DNA of 64,000 nucleotides from Saccharofermentans sp. GTDB taxonomy: Bacteria; Bacillota; Clostridia; Saccharofermentanales; Saccharofermentanaceae. How positions within the stretch are numbered: position 1 is the stretch's first letter; each line of letters begins with the position of its first letter. The notes beneath the pieces are model-generated. The model was given only the letters and a program-made list of their open reading frames with translations, was not told the DNA's origin and did not search any database. Shown piece after piece: positions 8,043 through 16,674 of this stretch. The translations under genes were made by a program, and so were the position numbers. The stretch covers positions 124,001 through 188,000 of the forward strand of contig JAILMW010000007.1 in the NCBI GenBank assembly GCA_024692235.1, read 5' to 3'.

Positions 8043-9419
8043 ATGTTTGAGAGTCTGTCGACAAAATTACAGAATATAACAAAGGCAATGCGCGGCAAGG
8101 CCCGTGTTACCGATCAGGATATCAAGGATATGATGCGTGAGATCCGCATGGCTCTCCTTGAAGCTGACGTTAATTACACCGTAGTTAAGTCCTTTGTTGC
8201 AGATATGACTGAGAAGTGTAAGAATGCCGATATCGAGGGCAGCTTCACTCCCGGCCAGCAGATAGTAAAGATCGTTAGAGATTCTCTTGTAGAACTCCTG
8301 GGTGAAGGTGAGACAAAGCTTAATGTATCTCCCACAGGATTTACGGTTATTATCCTCTACGGTCTTCAGGGTGCAGGTAAGACTACTACCGCTGTAAAGC
8401 TTGCCAATATCCTTAAGAAGGATGGCAAGAAGCCCATGGTAGCTTCCGTTGACGTACATAGGCCCGCAGCAGCTAAGCAGCTTCAGGTCCTTGCAGAAGG
8501 TAACGGTATCCCTTGTTATATCGATCCCGAGAATAAGGACGCTGTTAAGATCGCAAAGGATGCCATGGATAAGGCAAAGTACATGCTTTGTAATTACCTT
8601 ATCGTCGATACTGCAGGTCGTACTGTTGTAGATGATGAGATGATGGCTGAGCTCAATGCTCTTAATGATGCAGTCGAGCCTGATGAGAAGCTTCTTGTTG
8701 TCGATGCGATGATCGGTCAGGAAGCTGTTAATGTAGCTCAGAGCTTTGAAGAGTCCATCGGTATGGACGGCTTCATCATGACAAAGCTCGACGGTGATGC
8801 ACGAGGCGGTGCCGCACTTTCCATCAGGAAGATCACAGGTAAGCCTATCAAGTACATCTGCGTAGGTGAGAAGACTGACGCTATCGAGACATTCTATCCT
8901 AACAGGATGGCTGACAGGATCCTCGGTATGGGTGATGTTCTTACTCTTATCGAGAAGGCATCGACATCACTTGATGAAGAGGCCGCTGCTAAGTCTGTTG
9001 AGAGGATGATGAGTAATCAGTATAACCTCGATGATCTTCTCAATCAGTTTGAGCAGATGAAGAATATGGGTTCCATGAAGGATATCATCGGAATGCTTCC
9101 CGGTGTATCAGGTAAGATCACTGATGATCAGCTGGACGGTTCTGATGCGATCATGGATAAGAATATTGCGATCATCAGATCAATGACAAAGAAGGAGAGG
9201 AAGAATCCTAATATCCTTAATGCCAGCAGAAGGAAGAGGATCGCCGCAGGTTCGGGCACTACGGTACAGGATGTCAACCAGCTTATGAAGCAGTTTGACC
9301 AGACATCCAAGATGATGAAGCAGTTCGGTAAGGGAGGCTTTAAGCTTCCAAAGGGATTCGGCGGAATGGGTCGCTTAGGAGGCTTAGGCGGATTCGGAAG
9401 AAAAGGCGGACTCTTCTGA
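8043..9419 (+). CDS. ffh: Signal recognition particle GTPase Ffh
   Basis: SRP54 subunit that binds signal sequences and 4.5S/6S RNA and delivers ribosomes to FtsY at the membrane. 458 aa with N-domain helices (1-~90), G domain (P-loop GLQGAGKTTT ~106-115, DVHRPAA, DTAGR, TKLDGDARGG) and a C-terminal M domain with a methionine-rich, SRP-RNA-binding segment (SRRKRIAAGSG) and a Gly-rich tail. Complete. A weak AGGAAG ribosome binding site precedes the ATG. Confidence 0.97.
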   Translation: MFESLSTKLQNITKAMRGKARVTDQDIKDMMREIRMALLEADVNYTVVKSFVADMTEKCKNADIEGSFTPGQQIVKIVRDSLVELLGEGETKLNVSPTGFTVIILYGLQGAGKTTTAVKLANILKKDGKKPMVASVDVHRPAAAKQLQVLAEGNGIPCYIDPENKDAVKIAKDAMDKAKYMLCNYLIVDTAGRTVVDDEMMAELNALNDAVEPDEKLLVVDAMIGQEAVNVAQSFEESIGMDGFIMTKLDGDARGGAALSIRKITGKPIKYICVGEKTDAIETFYPNRMADRILGMGDVLTLIEKASTSLDEEAAAKSVERMMSNQYNLDDLLNQFEQMKNMGSMKDIIGMLPGVSGKITDDQLDGSDAIMDKNIAIIRSMTKKERKNPNILNASRRKRIAAGSGTTVQDVNQLMKQFDQTSKMMKQFGKGGFKLPKGFGGMGRLGGLGGFGRKGGLF

Positions 9420-9497
9420 TAACACGTATATTACGCCGTTGTTCGGCGCAGTAGAGATAAATTAAAAACAAAATATTATTTTTGGAGGAAAAGTAAA

Positions 9498-9740
9498 ATG
9501 GCAGTAAAGATTCGTTTGAGAAGAATGGGTAAGAAGAAGGCTCCTTTCTACAGAGTAGTAGTAGCAGATTCCCGTTATCCCAGAGACGGCAGATTCATCG
9601 AGGAGATCGGTACATATAATCCTCTTACAGAGCCCGCTGAAGTAAAGATCGACGCTGAGGCAGCTAAGAAGTGGATCGGTAACGGAGCACAGCCTACAGA
9701 TACTGTTCGTGCTCTTCTTAAGAAGCAGGGTATCATCTGA
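9498..9740 (+). CDS. rpsP: 30S ribosomal protein S16
   Basis: 80 aa, full length, begins [19 protein letters not shown] as in the family; GGAGG precedes the ATG. The 78-nt gap after ffh contains a small CGCCG/CGGCG hairpin (about 9435-9449) without a U-run, so read-through from ffh is likely. Confidence 0.97.
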   Translation: MAVKIRLRRMGKKKAPFYRVVVADSRYPRDGRFIEEIGTYNPLTEPAEVKIDAEAAKKWIGNGAQPTDTVRALLKKQGII

Positions 9741-9750
9741 GGTTAATATA

Positions 9751-9981
9751 ATGAGCGATTTATTGGTTTATATTGCAAAGTCACTTGTAAGCAATCCCGA
9801 CGAAGTTAACGTAAAGACAACTGAGCGCGGTAATACAGTGATCTTTGAACTTTCCGTTGCTCCTGAAGATATGGGCAAGATCATCGGTAAGAACGGTAAG
9901 AGAGCTCAGGCTATCCGTTCTATCATGAAGGCTAAATATCTTAAGACAGGAAAGCGCGTTGTTGTTGATATCGTAGGATGA
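9751..9981 (+). CDS. khpA: KH-domain RNA-binding protein KhpA
   Basis: 76 aa single KH domain with the GxxG loop in KIIGKNGKRAQAIR. KhpA (YlqC) partners with KhpB/Jag as a global RNA binder affecting cell elongation and division in Bacillota; it usually sits between rpsP and rimM, as here. The ATG at 9751 is chosen: a GAGG overlapping the rpsP stop precedes it, whereas upstream in-frame starts lie inside rpsP. Its stop overlaps the rimM start (ATGA). Confidence 0.93.
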   Translation: MSDLLVYIAKSLVSNPDEVNVKTTERGNTVIFELSVAPEDMGKIIGKNGKRAQAIRSIMKAKYLKTGKRVVVDIVG

Positions 9982-10508
9982 TCAACGACCGTATAACTAT
10001 CGGCAAGATAATCGGCGCACACGGTGTAAGGGGAGAGGTAAAAGTCTTCCCGCTCACCGATAATGTGCGCCGTTTTAATAAGCTTAAAAAGTGTACTCTT
10101 CTTACCGAGAACGGAACGGAGAAGCAGGAGCTTAACGTAAAGACTTCCAGAGTAGACAGAGGCAACGCTCTTGTCACCTTCGAAGGGATCGATGACAGAG
10201 ATAAGGCAATGCTGCTTAAAGGACTCTATGTTGCAGTCGACAGGGAAGATGCAGTAAAGCTTCCCAAGGATGAGTTCTTTATCGTGGATCTTATCGGTCT
10301 TACTGTAGTTGACGTGAACTTAGGTGAGCTCGGAAAGATAGACGATGTCTACGAGACAGGAGCTTCTCATCATATCATCAGTGTTAAGCGTAAGGGCAAG
10401 AAGGATCTTCAGATCCCTTTCCTTAAGACGATCTGTAAGAAGACCGATATTACAGAGGGCATTATGGAAGTTGAGCTTCCGGAAGGGCTCTACGAGATAT
10501 ACGAATGA
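9978..10508 (+). CDS. rimM: Ribosome maturation factor RimM
   Basis: 176 aa. N-terminal beta-barrel begins ITIGKIIGAHGVRGEVKV (family signature), followed by a PRC-barrel domain (LPKDEFFIVDLIGLTVVD onward). Assists 30S head assembly around S19. ATGA overlap with khpA upstream and trmD downstream shows tight translational coupling. Confidence 0.95.
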   Translation: MINDRITIGKIIGAHGVRGEVKVFPLTDNVRRFNKLKKCTLLTENGTEKQELNVKTSRVDRGNALVTFEGIDDRDKAMLLKGLYVAVDREDAVKLPKDEFFIVDLIGLTVVDVNLGELGKIDDVYETGASHHIISVKRKGKKDLQIPFLKTICKKTDITEGIMEVELPEGLYEIYE

Positions 10509-11236
10509 GATTTACCGTACTGACTCTATTTCCCGAACAGATCACTGATCACCTTGGTAAAAGTATTACAGGTAAAGCCATTCAGAACGGCATTATCAGT
10601 GTTGAAGCCAAGGACATAAGAGAGCGTGCACTGAATTCTTACGGCAAAGTAGACGACACGTTGTACGGCGGCGGAACGGGTATGCTCATGCAGTGCGATC
10701 CCGTATACGATTCCTGGAAAGACATATGCGAAGAAGGTAAGAAGCCTTATACCGTTTATGTAAGCCCTAAAGGAAGCGTTCTTAACCAGGCTAAAGTCAT
10801 AGAGCTTTCCAAGAAGGATCATCTCTGCATCATCTGCGGTCACTACGAAGGTATTGATACCAGAGTTATCGATGAGATATGCGATGAAGAGATATCCATA
10901 GGTGATTATGTGCTTACCGGCGGAGAACTTGCCGCATGCGTGATCATAGATTCCGTATCCAGGATGATAAAGGGTGTTCTTCCCAACGAGGAAGCATATT
11001 CAAACGAATCCCATATGGGAGGAGTGCTGGAAGCACCTCAATATACAAAGCCCGAGACCTGGCACGATAAGAAGGTACCGGAAGTGTTGTTATCAGGTGA
11101 TCTTAAGAAAATCCAAGAGCATAATAAGATCATGTCTTACATCGAAACGATGACAAAAAGACCGGACATGTTCGATAAGCTTCAAATTACTGAAGAAGAG
11201 TGGCAAAAAATACTTGCAACGAAGAAATCGTTATGA
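10505..11236 (+). CDS. trmD: tRNA (guanine-N1)-methyltransferase TrmD
   Basis: Methylates G37 of tRNAs with SAM, preventing +1 frameshifts. 243 aa. Knot motifs are visible: YGGGTGMLMQ near 57-66, CGHYEGIDTRVID, and SIGDYVLTGGELAA with the SAM-binding trefoil. Starts within the rimM stop (ATGA). About 80 nt separate it from rplS. Confidence 0.96.
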   Translation: MRFTVLTLFPEQITDHLGKSITGKAIQNGIISVEAKDIRERALNSYGKVDDTLYGGGTGMLMQCDPVYDSWKDICEEGKKPYTVYVSPKGSVLNQAKVIELSKKDHLCIICGHYEGIDTRVIDEICDEEISIGDYVLTGGELAACVIIDSVSRMIKGVLPNEEAYSNESHMGGVLEAPQYTKPETWHDKKVPEVLLSGDLKKIQEHNKIMSYIETMTKRPDMFDKLQITEEEWQKILATKKSL

Positions 11237-11250
11237 TATTCTTCTATAGT

Positions 11251-11300
11251 TGTTAATTGGGATGGTCCTCTGCCCGTACGAGGCACGAACATCTACCAGA
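11251..11300 (+). promoter_or_regulatory. Possible L19 mRNA leader hairpins
   Basis: Between trmD and rplS the sequence GGTCCTCTGCCCGTACGAGG holds two mutually exclusive short stems: CCTC/GAGG and TGCC/GGCA. This is the position of an autoregulatory L19 leader in some Bacillota, but I cannot match the known consensus by eye. Confidence 0.25.
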
Positions 11301-11316
11301 TAAGGAGGAACTCAAG

Positions 11317-11658
11317 ATGGATTTGGTTAAAGTTGTTGAGAGCGAGAATCTCAGAAATAACTATTCCGAGATCGAGATCGGTGACTATGTAAAGGCTCAC
11401 CTTAAGATCAAGGAGGGAAACCGTGAGCGTATCCAGGTATTCGAGGGATATGTTATTGCTCGTAAGGGCGGCGGACTTTCCGAGACCATGACAATTCGTC
11501 GTATTTCTTACGGCGTAGGTGTCGAGCGTATTCTTCCCGTACATTCTCCCAAGATTGAGAAGATCGAAATCGTACGTAAGGGTCGCGTCAGAAGAGCTAA
11601 GCTTTATTACCTTCGTAATCGTCAGGGTAAGGCTGCTAGAATTCAGGAGAAGCTCTGA
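11317..11658 (+). CDS. rplS: 50S ribosomal protein L19
   Basis: 113 aa, complete: [33 protein letters not shown] and [13 protein letters not shown] are family signatures. Start at 11317 chosen because AGGAGG (11303-11308) precedes it; an open frame reaches back 60 nt without a ribosome binding site. Last gene of the operon, followed by a strong terminator. Confidence 0.97.
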   Translation: MDLVKVVESENLRNNYSEIEIGDYVKAHLKIKEGNRERIQVFEGYVIARKGGGLSETMTIRRISYGVGVERILPVHSPKIEKIEIVRKGRVRRAKLYYLRNRQGKAARIQEKL

Positions 11659-11690
11659 TTTTCACTTGGACGCGTTAGATTCGCTTAAGA

Positions 11691-11719
11691 AAGAGGTTAC
11701 CGTTGTGGTAACCTCTTTT
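11691..11719 (+). terminator. Intrinsic terminator after rplS
   Basis: 11-bp stem AAGAGGTTACC (11691-11701)/GGTAACCTCTT (11707-11717), loop GTTGT, then TTTT. Confidence 0.92.
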
Positions 11720-11797
11720 GTCGTATAAGAGACAAAAATACCATAAAATGCCTATTTACATTAAACACGTTATGATTTAGCATTTTAGTGCTGAATT

Positions 11798-11803
11798 TAT
11801 AAT
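11798..11803 (+). promoter_or_regulatory. Candidate -10 of the PPi-PFK gene
   Basis: TATAAT at 11798-11803, 23 nt before the start codon; the -35 is poor (TTAGCA at 11777-11782, 15-bp spacer). Confidence 0.4.
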
Positions 11804-11825
11804 AATATAAATAAAGGAGTCGAAT

Positions 11826-13484
11826 ATGAATCTTTCACCACTTCAGAAAGCAAGATATGAGTATCAGCCTAAGCTTCCCGGCATGCTCAGAAACGGTATC
11901 GCAGAGATCTGCGTAAAGGAAGGCAAGGCTACACAGAGTGTTGCTGATCAGGAGAAGATCCAGGCACTTTTCCCTAATACATACGGTAAGCCCGAGATCA
12001 CATTTGAGAAGGGTCAGAACACATCTGCTGCTAAGAAGCAGGTTGTAGGTGTTATCCTTTCCGGCGGACAGGCTCCCGGCGGACACAACGTTATCTCCGG
12101 TCTCTATGATGCACTTAAGGCAACAAATCCCGAGAACGTTCTTCTCGGCTTCAAGGGCGGTCCTGACGGACTTCTTAAGGATGATTACGTAACATTTGAT
12201 GACAAGTTCATCGATGCTTACAGAAATACAGGCGGATTCGATATCATCGGTTCCGGCAGAACAAAGCTCGAGACAAAGGAGCAGTTCGCTATCGTTGCTG
12301 AGAATGCAAAGAAGAACGGACTTACAGCTATCGTAATCATCGGTGGTGACGACTCCAACACAAATGCTGCTACACTCGCTGAGTACATGGCTGCTAACAA
12401 CACAGGCGTTCAGGTTATCGGTTGCCCCAAGACGATCGACGGTGACCTTAAGAACGAGGACATCGAGGCTTCTTTCGGCTTTGATACAGCTACTAAGACA
12501 TATTCCGAGCTTATCGGTAACATCGAGCGTGACGCTAACTCCGCTAAGAAGTACTGGCACTTCATCAAGGTTATGGGCCGTTCCGCTTCTCACGTTGCTC
12601 TTGAGTGCGCACTTGAGACTCAGCCCAATATCTGCCTTATCGGTGAGGAAGTTGCAGCTAAGAAGATGAGCCTTGCTCAGATCACAAACTACATCGCAGA
12701 TGCAGTTGAGAAGAGAGGCAACAATGGCGAGAACTTCGGTGTTGCTATTATCCCCGAGGGTATAGTAGAGTTCGTACCTGAGTTCTCCGCACTTATCGCT
12801 GAGATCAACGAGCTCCTTGCAGGCGAGAAGACAGCTCAGTTCAATGCTCTTCCTGACTGGAACGCTAAGTATGACTTTATCAAGGCAGGCCTTACAGCTG
12901 ATGCTTTCAATGTATTCGACATCCTTCCTCAGGGCATCCAGCAGCAGCTCTTCCTTGAGAGAGATCCTCACGGTAACGTTCAGGTATCCCTTATCGAGTC
13001 CGAGAAGCTCTTCTCTGAGATGGTTAAGGCTGAGCTTGCTAAGAGAAAGGCTGCAGGCACATATAAGGGTAAGTTCGGTGCACAGCATCACTTCTTCGGT
13101 TACGAGGGTCGTTGCGCATTCCCTTCAAACTTCGATGCAGATTACTGCTACTCTCTCGGATTCAATGCATTCATGCTTATCCAGTATGGTTTCACAGGTT
13201 ACCTTTCCAAGGTATCTAACATCTCTAAGCCCGCTGAGGAGTGGGTTGCAGGTGGTATGCCCATCACTAAGATGATGAACATGGAGAGAAGAAACGGTGA
13301 GGACAAGCCCGTTATCAGAAAGGCTCTGGTCGAGCTCGACGGCAAGCCCTTCAAGTTCTTCGAAGCAAACAGAGAGAAGTGGGCTGTTGAGACATGCTTC
13401 ACATATCCCGGTGCTATCCAGTACTACGGACCTGCTGAGGTTTGTGATCTTACAACAAGAACACTTGCTCTTGAGAAGTCCTGA
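11826..13484 (+). CDS. pfp: PPi-dependent 6-phosphofructokinase
   Basis: Reversible phosphorylation of fructose-6-phosphate using pyrophosphate. 552 aa, the long PFP class. Motifs: [13 protein letters not shown] (79-90), GGDDSNTN (173-180) in which Asp replaces the Gly found in ATP enzymes, [10 protein letters not shown] (201-210) with the PPi-specific lysine, and [14 protein letters not shown]. All PPi-PFK determinants are present. AAAGGAGT precedes the ATG. Extremely biased codon use implies a very highly expressed glycolytic enzyme. Flanked by terminators, so monocistronic. Confidence 0.95.
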   Translation: MNLSPLQKARYEYQPKLPGMLRNGIAEICVKEGKATQSVADQEKIQALFPNTYGKPEITFEKGQNTSAAKKQVVGVILSGGQAPGGHNVISGLYDALKATNPENVLLGFKGGPDGLLKDDYVTFDDKFIDAYRNTGGFDIIGSGRTKLETKEQFAIVAENAKKNGLTAIVIIGGDDSNTNAATLAEYMAANNTGVQVIGCPKTIDGDLKNEDIEASFGFDTATKTYSELIGNIERDANSAKKYWHFIKVMGRSASHVALECALETQPNICLIGEEVAAKKMSLAQITNYIADAVEKRGNNGENFGVAIIPEGIVEFVPEFSALIAEINELLAGEKTAQFNALPDWNAKYDFIKAGLTADAFNVFDILPQGIQQQLFLERDPHGNVQVSLIESEKLFSEMVKAELAKRKAAGTYKGKFGAQHHFFGYEGRCAFPSNFDADYCYSLGFNAFMLIQYGFTGYLSKVSNISKPAEEWVAGGMPITKMMNMERRNGEDKPVIRKALVELDGKPFKFFEANREKWAVETCFTYPGAIQYYGPAEVCDLTTRTLALEKS

Positions 13485-13513
13485 TAGGCTTTTATAACTA
13501 CATATATAATGAG

Positions 13514-13545
13514 ACCGCTTGCGCTTAGCGCAGGCGGTTCTTTTA
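13514..13545 (+). terminator. Intrinsic terminator after PPi-PFK
   Basis: 11-bp stem ACCGCTTGCGC (13514-13524)/GCGCAGGCGGT (13528-13538) with one G-U pair, 3-nt loop, followed by TCTTTT. Confidence 0.85.
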
Positions 13546-13564
13546 TGCCGTAATAACTCACAAT

Positions 13565-13667
13565 CCTTGCAAGCAAGTTGCTTGCTTTGTGGTATAACAT
13601 GCTACGCATTATTGACTCACATGCGCTCGCATCCCTTGCAAGCAAGTTGCTCGCTTTGTGGTATAAT
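13565..13667 (+). repeat. Duplicated promoter/palindrome unit upstream of rdgB
   Basis: A 33-bp unit (13565-13597) recurs at 13634-13666 with one mismatch. Each begins with the palindrome CTTGCAAG, contains CAAGCAA-G-TTGCTTG (7-bp arms; one arm mismatched in copy 2) and ends in an extended -10 TGGTATAA. The downstream copy has a full TGGTATAAT (TATAAT 13662-13667) and is the likely rdgB promoter. Short inverted repeats ATGCTACGCAT and ATGCGCTCGCAT lie between the copies. Confidence 0.75.
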
Positions 13668-13692
13668 AGCCGAGTCAAAGAGAGGTATAAAG

Positions 13693-14286
13693 ATGAGAAT
13701 AGTTATAGCTACAGGAAATAACGATAAAGTTCGTGAAATCAACGAGATCTTAAAGGATACGGAATTTGAAGCAGTATCAATGAAGTCTTTGGGATTGAAC
13801 CCTGATATAGTCGAGGATGCTGATTCATTCAGGGGCAATGCTCTTATTAAGGCACATGCTGTTCATGATCTTTGTAATGAATATGTTATCGCTGATGATT
13901 CGGGTCTTTGTATAGATGCACTAGACGGAGCTCCGGGTATCTATTCGGCCCGCTTCTGCGGAGAGGATTCCACTTATGAAGAGAAGTTCAAGAAGATATT
14001 TGAGCTCCTTAAGGATGTTCCTGAAGAGAAGAGGACTGCACACTTTACATGTGCTATAGCAGTAGTAAGACCGGACGGATCTGATTTTACAGTTGAAGAA
14101 TATTTTGAGGGAGTACTACATGAGGAGCCCAAGGGCGAGAACGGATTCGGCTATGATCCTATTTTCTATGTTCCTGAATACGGTATGACAAGTGCCGAGA
14201 TGGATCCTTCCGTGAAGCACAGCATGAGTCACAGAGGCAAGGCTTTAAGAGCAATGGTTCAAAAGCTTACGGAAAATAAAGACTGA
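13693..14286 (+). CDS. rdgB: XTP/dITP diphosphatase (HAM1/RdgB)
   Basis: Hydrolyses non-canonical purine NTPs (ITP, XTP, dITP) to monophosphates, cleaning the nucleotide pool. 197 aa from 13693: IATGNNDKVREI (substrate-binding N-terminus), ADDSGLCIDALDGAPGIYSARF with catalytic aspartates, FGYDPIFY and SHRGKA motifs. The start is fixed by AGAGG and the family N-terminus MRIVIATGN; the open frame upstream runs through the repeated promoter and is not coding. A 13-nt gap precedes the next gene. Confidence 0.95.
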   Translation: MRIVIATGNNDKVREINEILKDTEFEAVSMKSLGLNPDIVEDADSFRGNALIKAHAVHDLCNEYVIADDSGLCIDALDGAPGIYSARFCGEDSTYEEKFKKIFELLKDVPEEKRTAHFTCAIAVVRPDGSDFTVEEYFEGVLHEEPKGENGFGYDPIFYVPEYGMTSAEMDPSVKHSMSHRGKALRAMVQKLTENKD

Positions 14287-14298
14287 TATATAGGATAG

Positions 14299-14766
14299 AT
14301 GGGGGTTAACATGAATACCAGAAGGATATTTACACTTGTTATGAATATGGCGTCATCAGGCATGACACTTCTCATGTCCGGTATTGTAGGACTGATATTC
14401 CTTATTGCAGCTATATCCTACGGAGCATTAGGAGCGTTTGCTTTGCTTTCATTTGCAATATTCGGTGCTATTGTTACTCTGGTGATATTAAGCATAATTC
14501 ACTTTGTAAGGCATACCAAAGGTCAGTATAATTCATTCGACAAGTATTCTATTGCGCTTGGAACATTGAACTTTGTTGGTTATATCGCGATCACAATTCT
14601 CTATGTCATAGGTATTACTTATGGCAGCGCAGGTCGTGATTACACAATATTCAGTATTGTCTCCGCTTTTGCTTTAGTAGGTGTATGTATTCTTTTTAGC
14701 ATTATTGCTGTTGTTTTAAGCATTATTTCGCTTCGTAAGGAGGCCGCTCAATACCCTAATGCATGA
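14299..14766 (+). CDS. Small four-helix membrane protein, unknown function
   Basis: 155 aa (or 151 if it starts at ATG 14311, which has GGGGG just upstream). Four hydrophobic segments at roughly 15-45, 45-70, 90-112 and 122-148, with a short basic loop (HFVRHTKGQ) after the second. No conserved motif was recognised. It is 12 nt after rdgB and probably cotranscribed with it. The coding frame looks real from its hydrophobic periodicity and codon use. Confidence 0.75.
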   Translation: MGVNMNTRRIFTLVMNMASSGMTLLMSGIVGLIFLIAAISYGALGAFALLSFAIFGAIVTLVILSIIHFVRHTKGQYNSFDKYSIALGTLNFVGYIAITILYVIGITYGSAGRDYTIFSIVSAFALVGVCILFSIIAVVLSIISLRKEAAQYPNA

Positions 14767-14824
14767 TATGTTGCTTCACTAATTAGAGTATTTTTCCTTT
14801 AGCGGTTGATATTAGTTCCCAAAA

Positions 14825-14834
14825 ATGTTAACAT
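14825..14834. other. Palindromes upstream of the ACT regulator-hom operon
   Basis: In the 170-nt gap before the ACT gene, ATGTTAACAT (14825-14834) is a perfect palindrome, followed by CGTACGCGTAC and GTCCG/CGGAC (about 14853-14870). These could be operator sites; I could not place a convincing promoter. Confidence 0.35.
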
Positions 14835-14936
14835 CGTTCGTACGCGTACATTTGTCCGTGTACCGCGGACTTTGCACATATTTCATTATCCGCAAATAAG
14901 CCCGCAAAATGTGTGACATATAAGGAGGGAAGAGTA

Positions 14937-15383
14937 ATGCCGGATGATTCGACCGAATATTATCTTGTTGACAAGAAAGTCCTTCCCGAAGTCTTTATCA
15001 AGGTCATGGAAGTAAAGCAGAGACTTAATACCGGTGACTCTGTATCCGTTAATGAAGCAGTAAGGAAGACAGGCCTTTCGAGAAGCGCTTACTATAAGTA
15101 TAAGGATTCCGTTCTGCCTTTCTTCGAAGCTACTAACGGCAAGAAGGTAACACTTCTTATTACTGTAGAGAACTTCCAGGGCATATTATCTTCGATACTT
15201 AATGTCATCGCAGAGTCACGAAGCAGTATCCTTACCATTAATCAGAATATCCCGATCAATGGCCTTGCGGATATCTCTATTTCTATAGAGACTGCGTCTA
15301 TGTTCGGTTCCATGGATGACATCATGAGTGATATTACAAAGATCGCAGGAGTAAGATCCTGCAAGATATTAAGCAGAGAATAA
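14937..15383 (+). CDS. ACT-domain regulatory protein (PheB/UPF0735-like)
   Basis: 148 aa. N-terminal helix-turn-helix-like region (SVNEAVRKTGLSRSAYYKYKDSV, ~38-60) and C-terminal ACT domain (KVTLLITVENFQGILSSILNVIAESRSSILTI, ~70-145). Proteins of this build, called PheB in Bacillus, are thought to sense amino acids, though the effector is not firmly known. Adjacent to homoserine dehydrogenase with a 21-nt gap, suggesting control of threonine/methionine flux. Start at 14937 is supported by AAGGAGGG. Confidence 0.87.
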   Translation: MPDDSTEYYLVDKKVLPEVFIKVMEVKQRLNTGDSVSVNEAVRKTGLSRSAYYKYKDSVLPFFEATNGKKVTLLITVENFQGILSSILNVIAESRSSILTINQNIPINGLADISISIETASMFGSMDDIMSDITKIAGVRSCKILSRE

Positions 15384-15404
15384 ATAAGAAGGGAATATAT
15401 ATAA

Positions 15405-16619
15405 ATGATCAACATAGCAATCTTAGGATTCGGTGTAGTCGGTGCAGGCGTTGCTGAAGTTATCGCAATGAACTCCGATTCCATCGCACAGCACTTAGGC
15501 GAGGAGCTCAAGGTAAAGCATATCCTTGATATCAGGGATTTCCCCGACAGCCCTTTCGCTGATCTTGTTACACATGATTCCAACGAAGTATTCGGTGATC
15601 CCGAAGTAAAGGTTGTAGTAGAGACTATAGGCGGCGCAAAGATCGCTTATGAGTTCACCAAGCAGGCATTATCTGCAGGTAAGAGCGTAGTTACTTCCAA
15701 TAAGGAGCTTGTTGCTACACACGGTGTTGAGCTCATGGAACTTGCCAAGGCTAACGGATGCCAGTATCTTTACGAGGCTGCAGTCGGCGGCGGTATCCCG
15801 ATCATAAGACCTCTTCACAGATGTCTTGCAGCAAATAAGATCCTTCGTATCGCAGGAATCGTAAACGGTACTACCAACTATATCCTTACAAATATGAGGA
15901 CTTCAGGCCTTTCCTATGATGAGGCTCTTTCTCAGGCTCAGACAAAGGGTTATGCAGAGCAGAATCCTTCCGCTGATGTTGACGGTATCGATGCTCAGAG
16001 AAAGCTCTCTATCCTTTCGTCCATCGCTTTGGGCGGTGAGTATGTAGCTCCCGAAGAGATCAATACCACAGGTATCTCCAAGATTACTCTTGATGATATC
16101 AACTTCGCTACCGGGATCGACTGTTCAATCAAGCTTCTTGCCGTATTCTCTCACATGGATGAGAATAAGCCTTCTGCCTTTGTAGCACCTTTCTTTGTTG
16201 CCAAGAAGTCTCAGCTTTCACCTGTTGAAGGCGTGTTTAATGCAATTCTCGTTAAGGGTAATGCCGTCGGTACAACAATGTATTACGGAAGAGGCGCAGG
16301 TAAGCTTCCTACAGCTTCAGCAGTTGTAGGTGACGTTCTTGAAGCAGCAAGAGCTCCCGAGGCTAATGCTTATTCCAAGAACTGGTATAAGGCATCCGAG
16401 CGCGTTACGGCAGAGTTCGGTGATATCAAGACAAATATCATCGTAAGAGCAAAGGCAGGATCCAAGGAGAATCTTACGGATATCTTCTCTTCCTATAACA
16501 CAAACGTTATCTGGGACGGTAATGACTGCAGTGCCATCGTAGTCTATGATATCCTTCATAAGGACATAGATAAGCTCGTTAATGCCGTAGAAGGCAACTG
16601 GCTTCACTACATGGAGTGA
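15405..16619 (+). CDS. hom: Homoserine dehydrogenase
   Basis: Reduces aspartate-semialdehyde to homoserine with NAD(P)H. 404 aa: Rossmann loop GFGVVGAGVAE (8-18), conserved TSNKELVA, AAVGGGIPIIRPL and NGTTNYIL active-site segments, and a C-terminal ACT domain (~325-404) for feedback control. AAGGG precedes the ATG. Works with the aspartokinase at 1-2 kb; the ACT-domain protein upstream may regulate it. Confidence 0.96.
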   Translation: MINIAILGFGVVGAGVAEVIAMNSDSIAQHLGEELKVKHILDIRDFPDSPFADLVTHDSNEVFGDPEVKVVVETIGGAKIAYEFTKQALSAGKSVVTSNKELVATHGVELMELAKANGCQYLYEAAVGGGIPIIRPLHRCLAANKILRIAGIVNGTTNYILTNMRTSGLSYDEALSQAQTKGYAEQNPSADVDGIDAQRKLSILSSIALGGEYVAPEEINTTGISKITLDDINFATGIDCSIKLLAVFSHMDENKPSAFVAPFFVAKKSQLSPVEGVFNAILVKGNAVGTTMYYGRGAGKLPTASAVVGDVLEAARAPEANAYSKNWYKASERVTAEFGDIKTNIIVRAKAGSKENLTDIFSSYNTNVIWDGNDCSAIVVYDILHKDIDKLVNAVEGNWLHYME

Positions 16620-16643
16620 CATTAAGTATTAGAACTTATAAAG

Positions 16644-16674
16644 AAGATCCGGCTTTGCTTAAGTCGGATCTTTT
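16644..16674. terminator. Bidirectional terminator between hom and the PF06541-like gene
   Basis: AAGATCCGGCTT (16644-16655) pairs with AAGTCGGATCTT (16661-16672) with one G-U; loop TGCTT; T-run follows. The convergent minus-strand gene ends inside it. Confidence 0.85.

Noticed and set aside
9435..9449. Terminator between ffh and rpsP
   Set aside because: The CGCCG/CGGCG hairpin has no U-run, so termination is unlikely.
11835..13091. A 418-codon open frame on the minus strand opposite the PPi-PFK gene
   Set aside because: It mirrors a gene with extreme codon bias; its Leu/Ser/Cys-rich translation has no recognisable motif and it lacks a ribosome site. Such long antisense frames follow from AAG/GAG/CTT preference.
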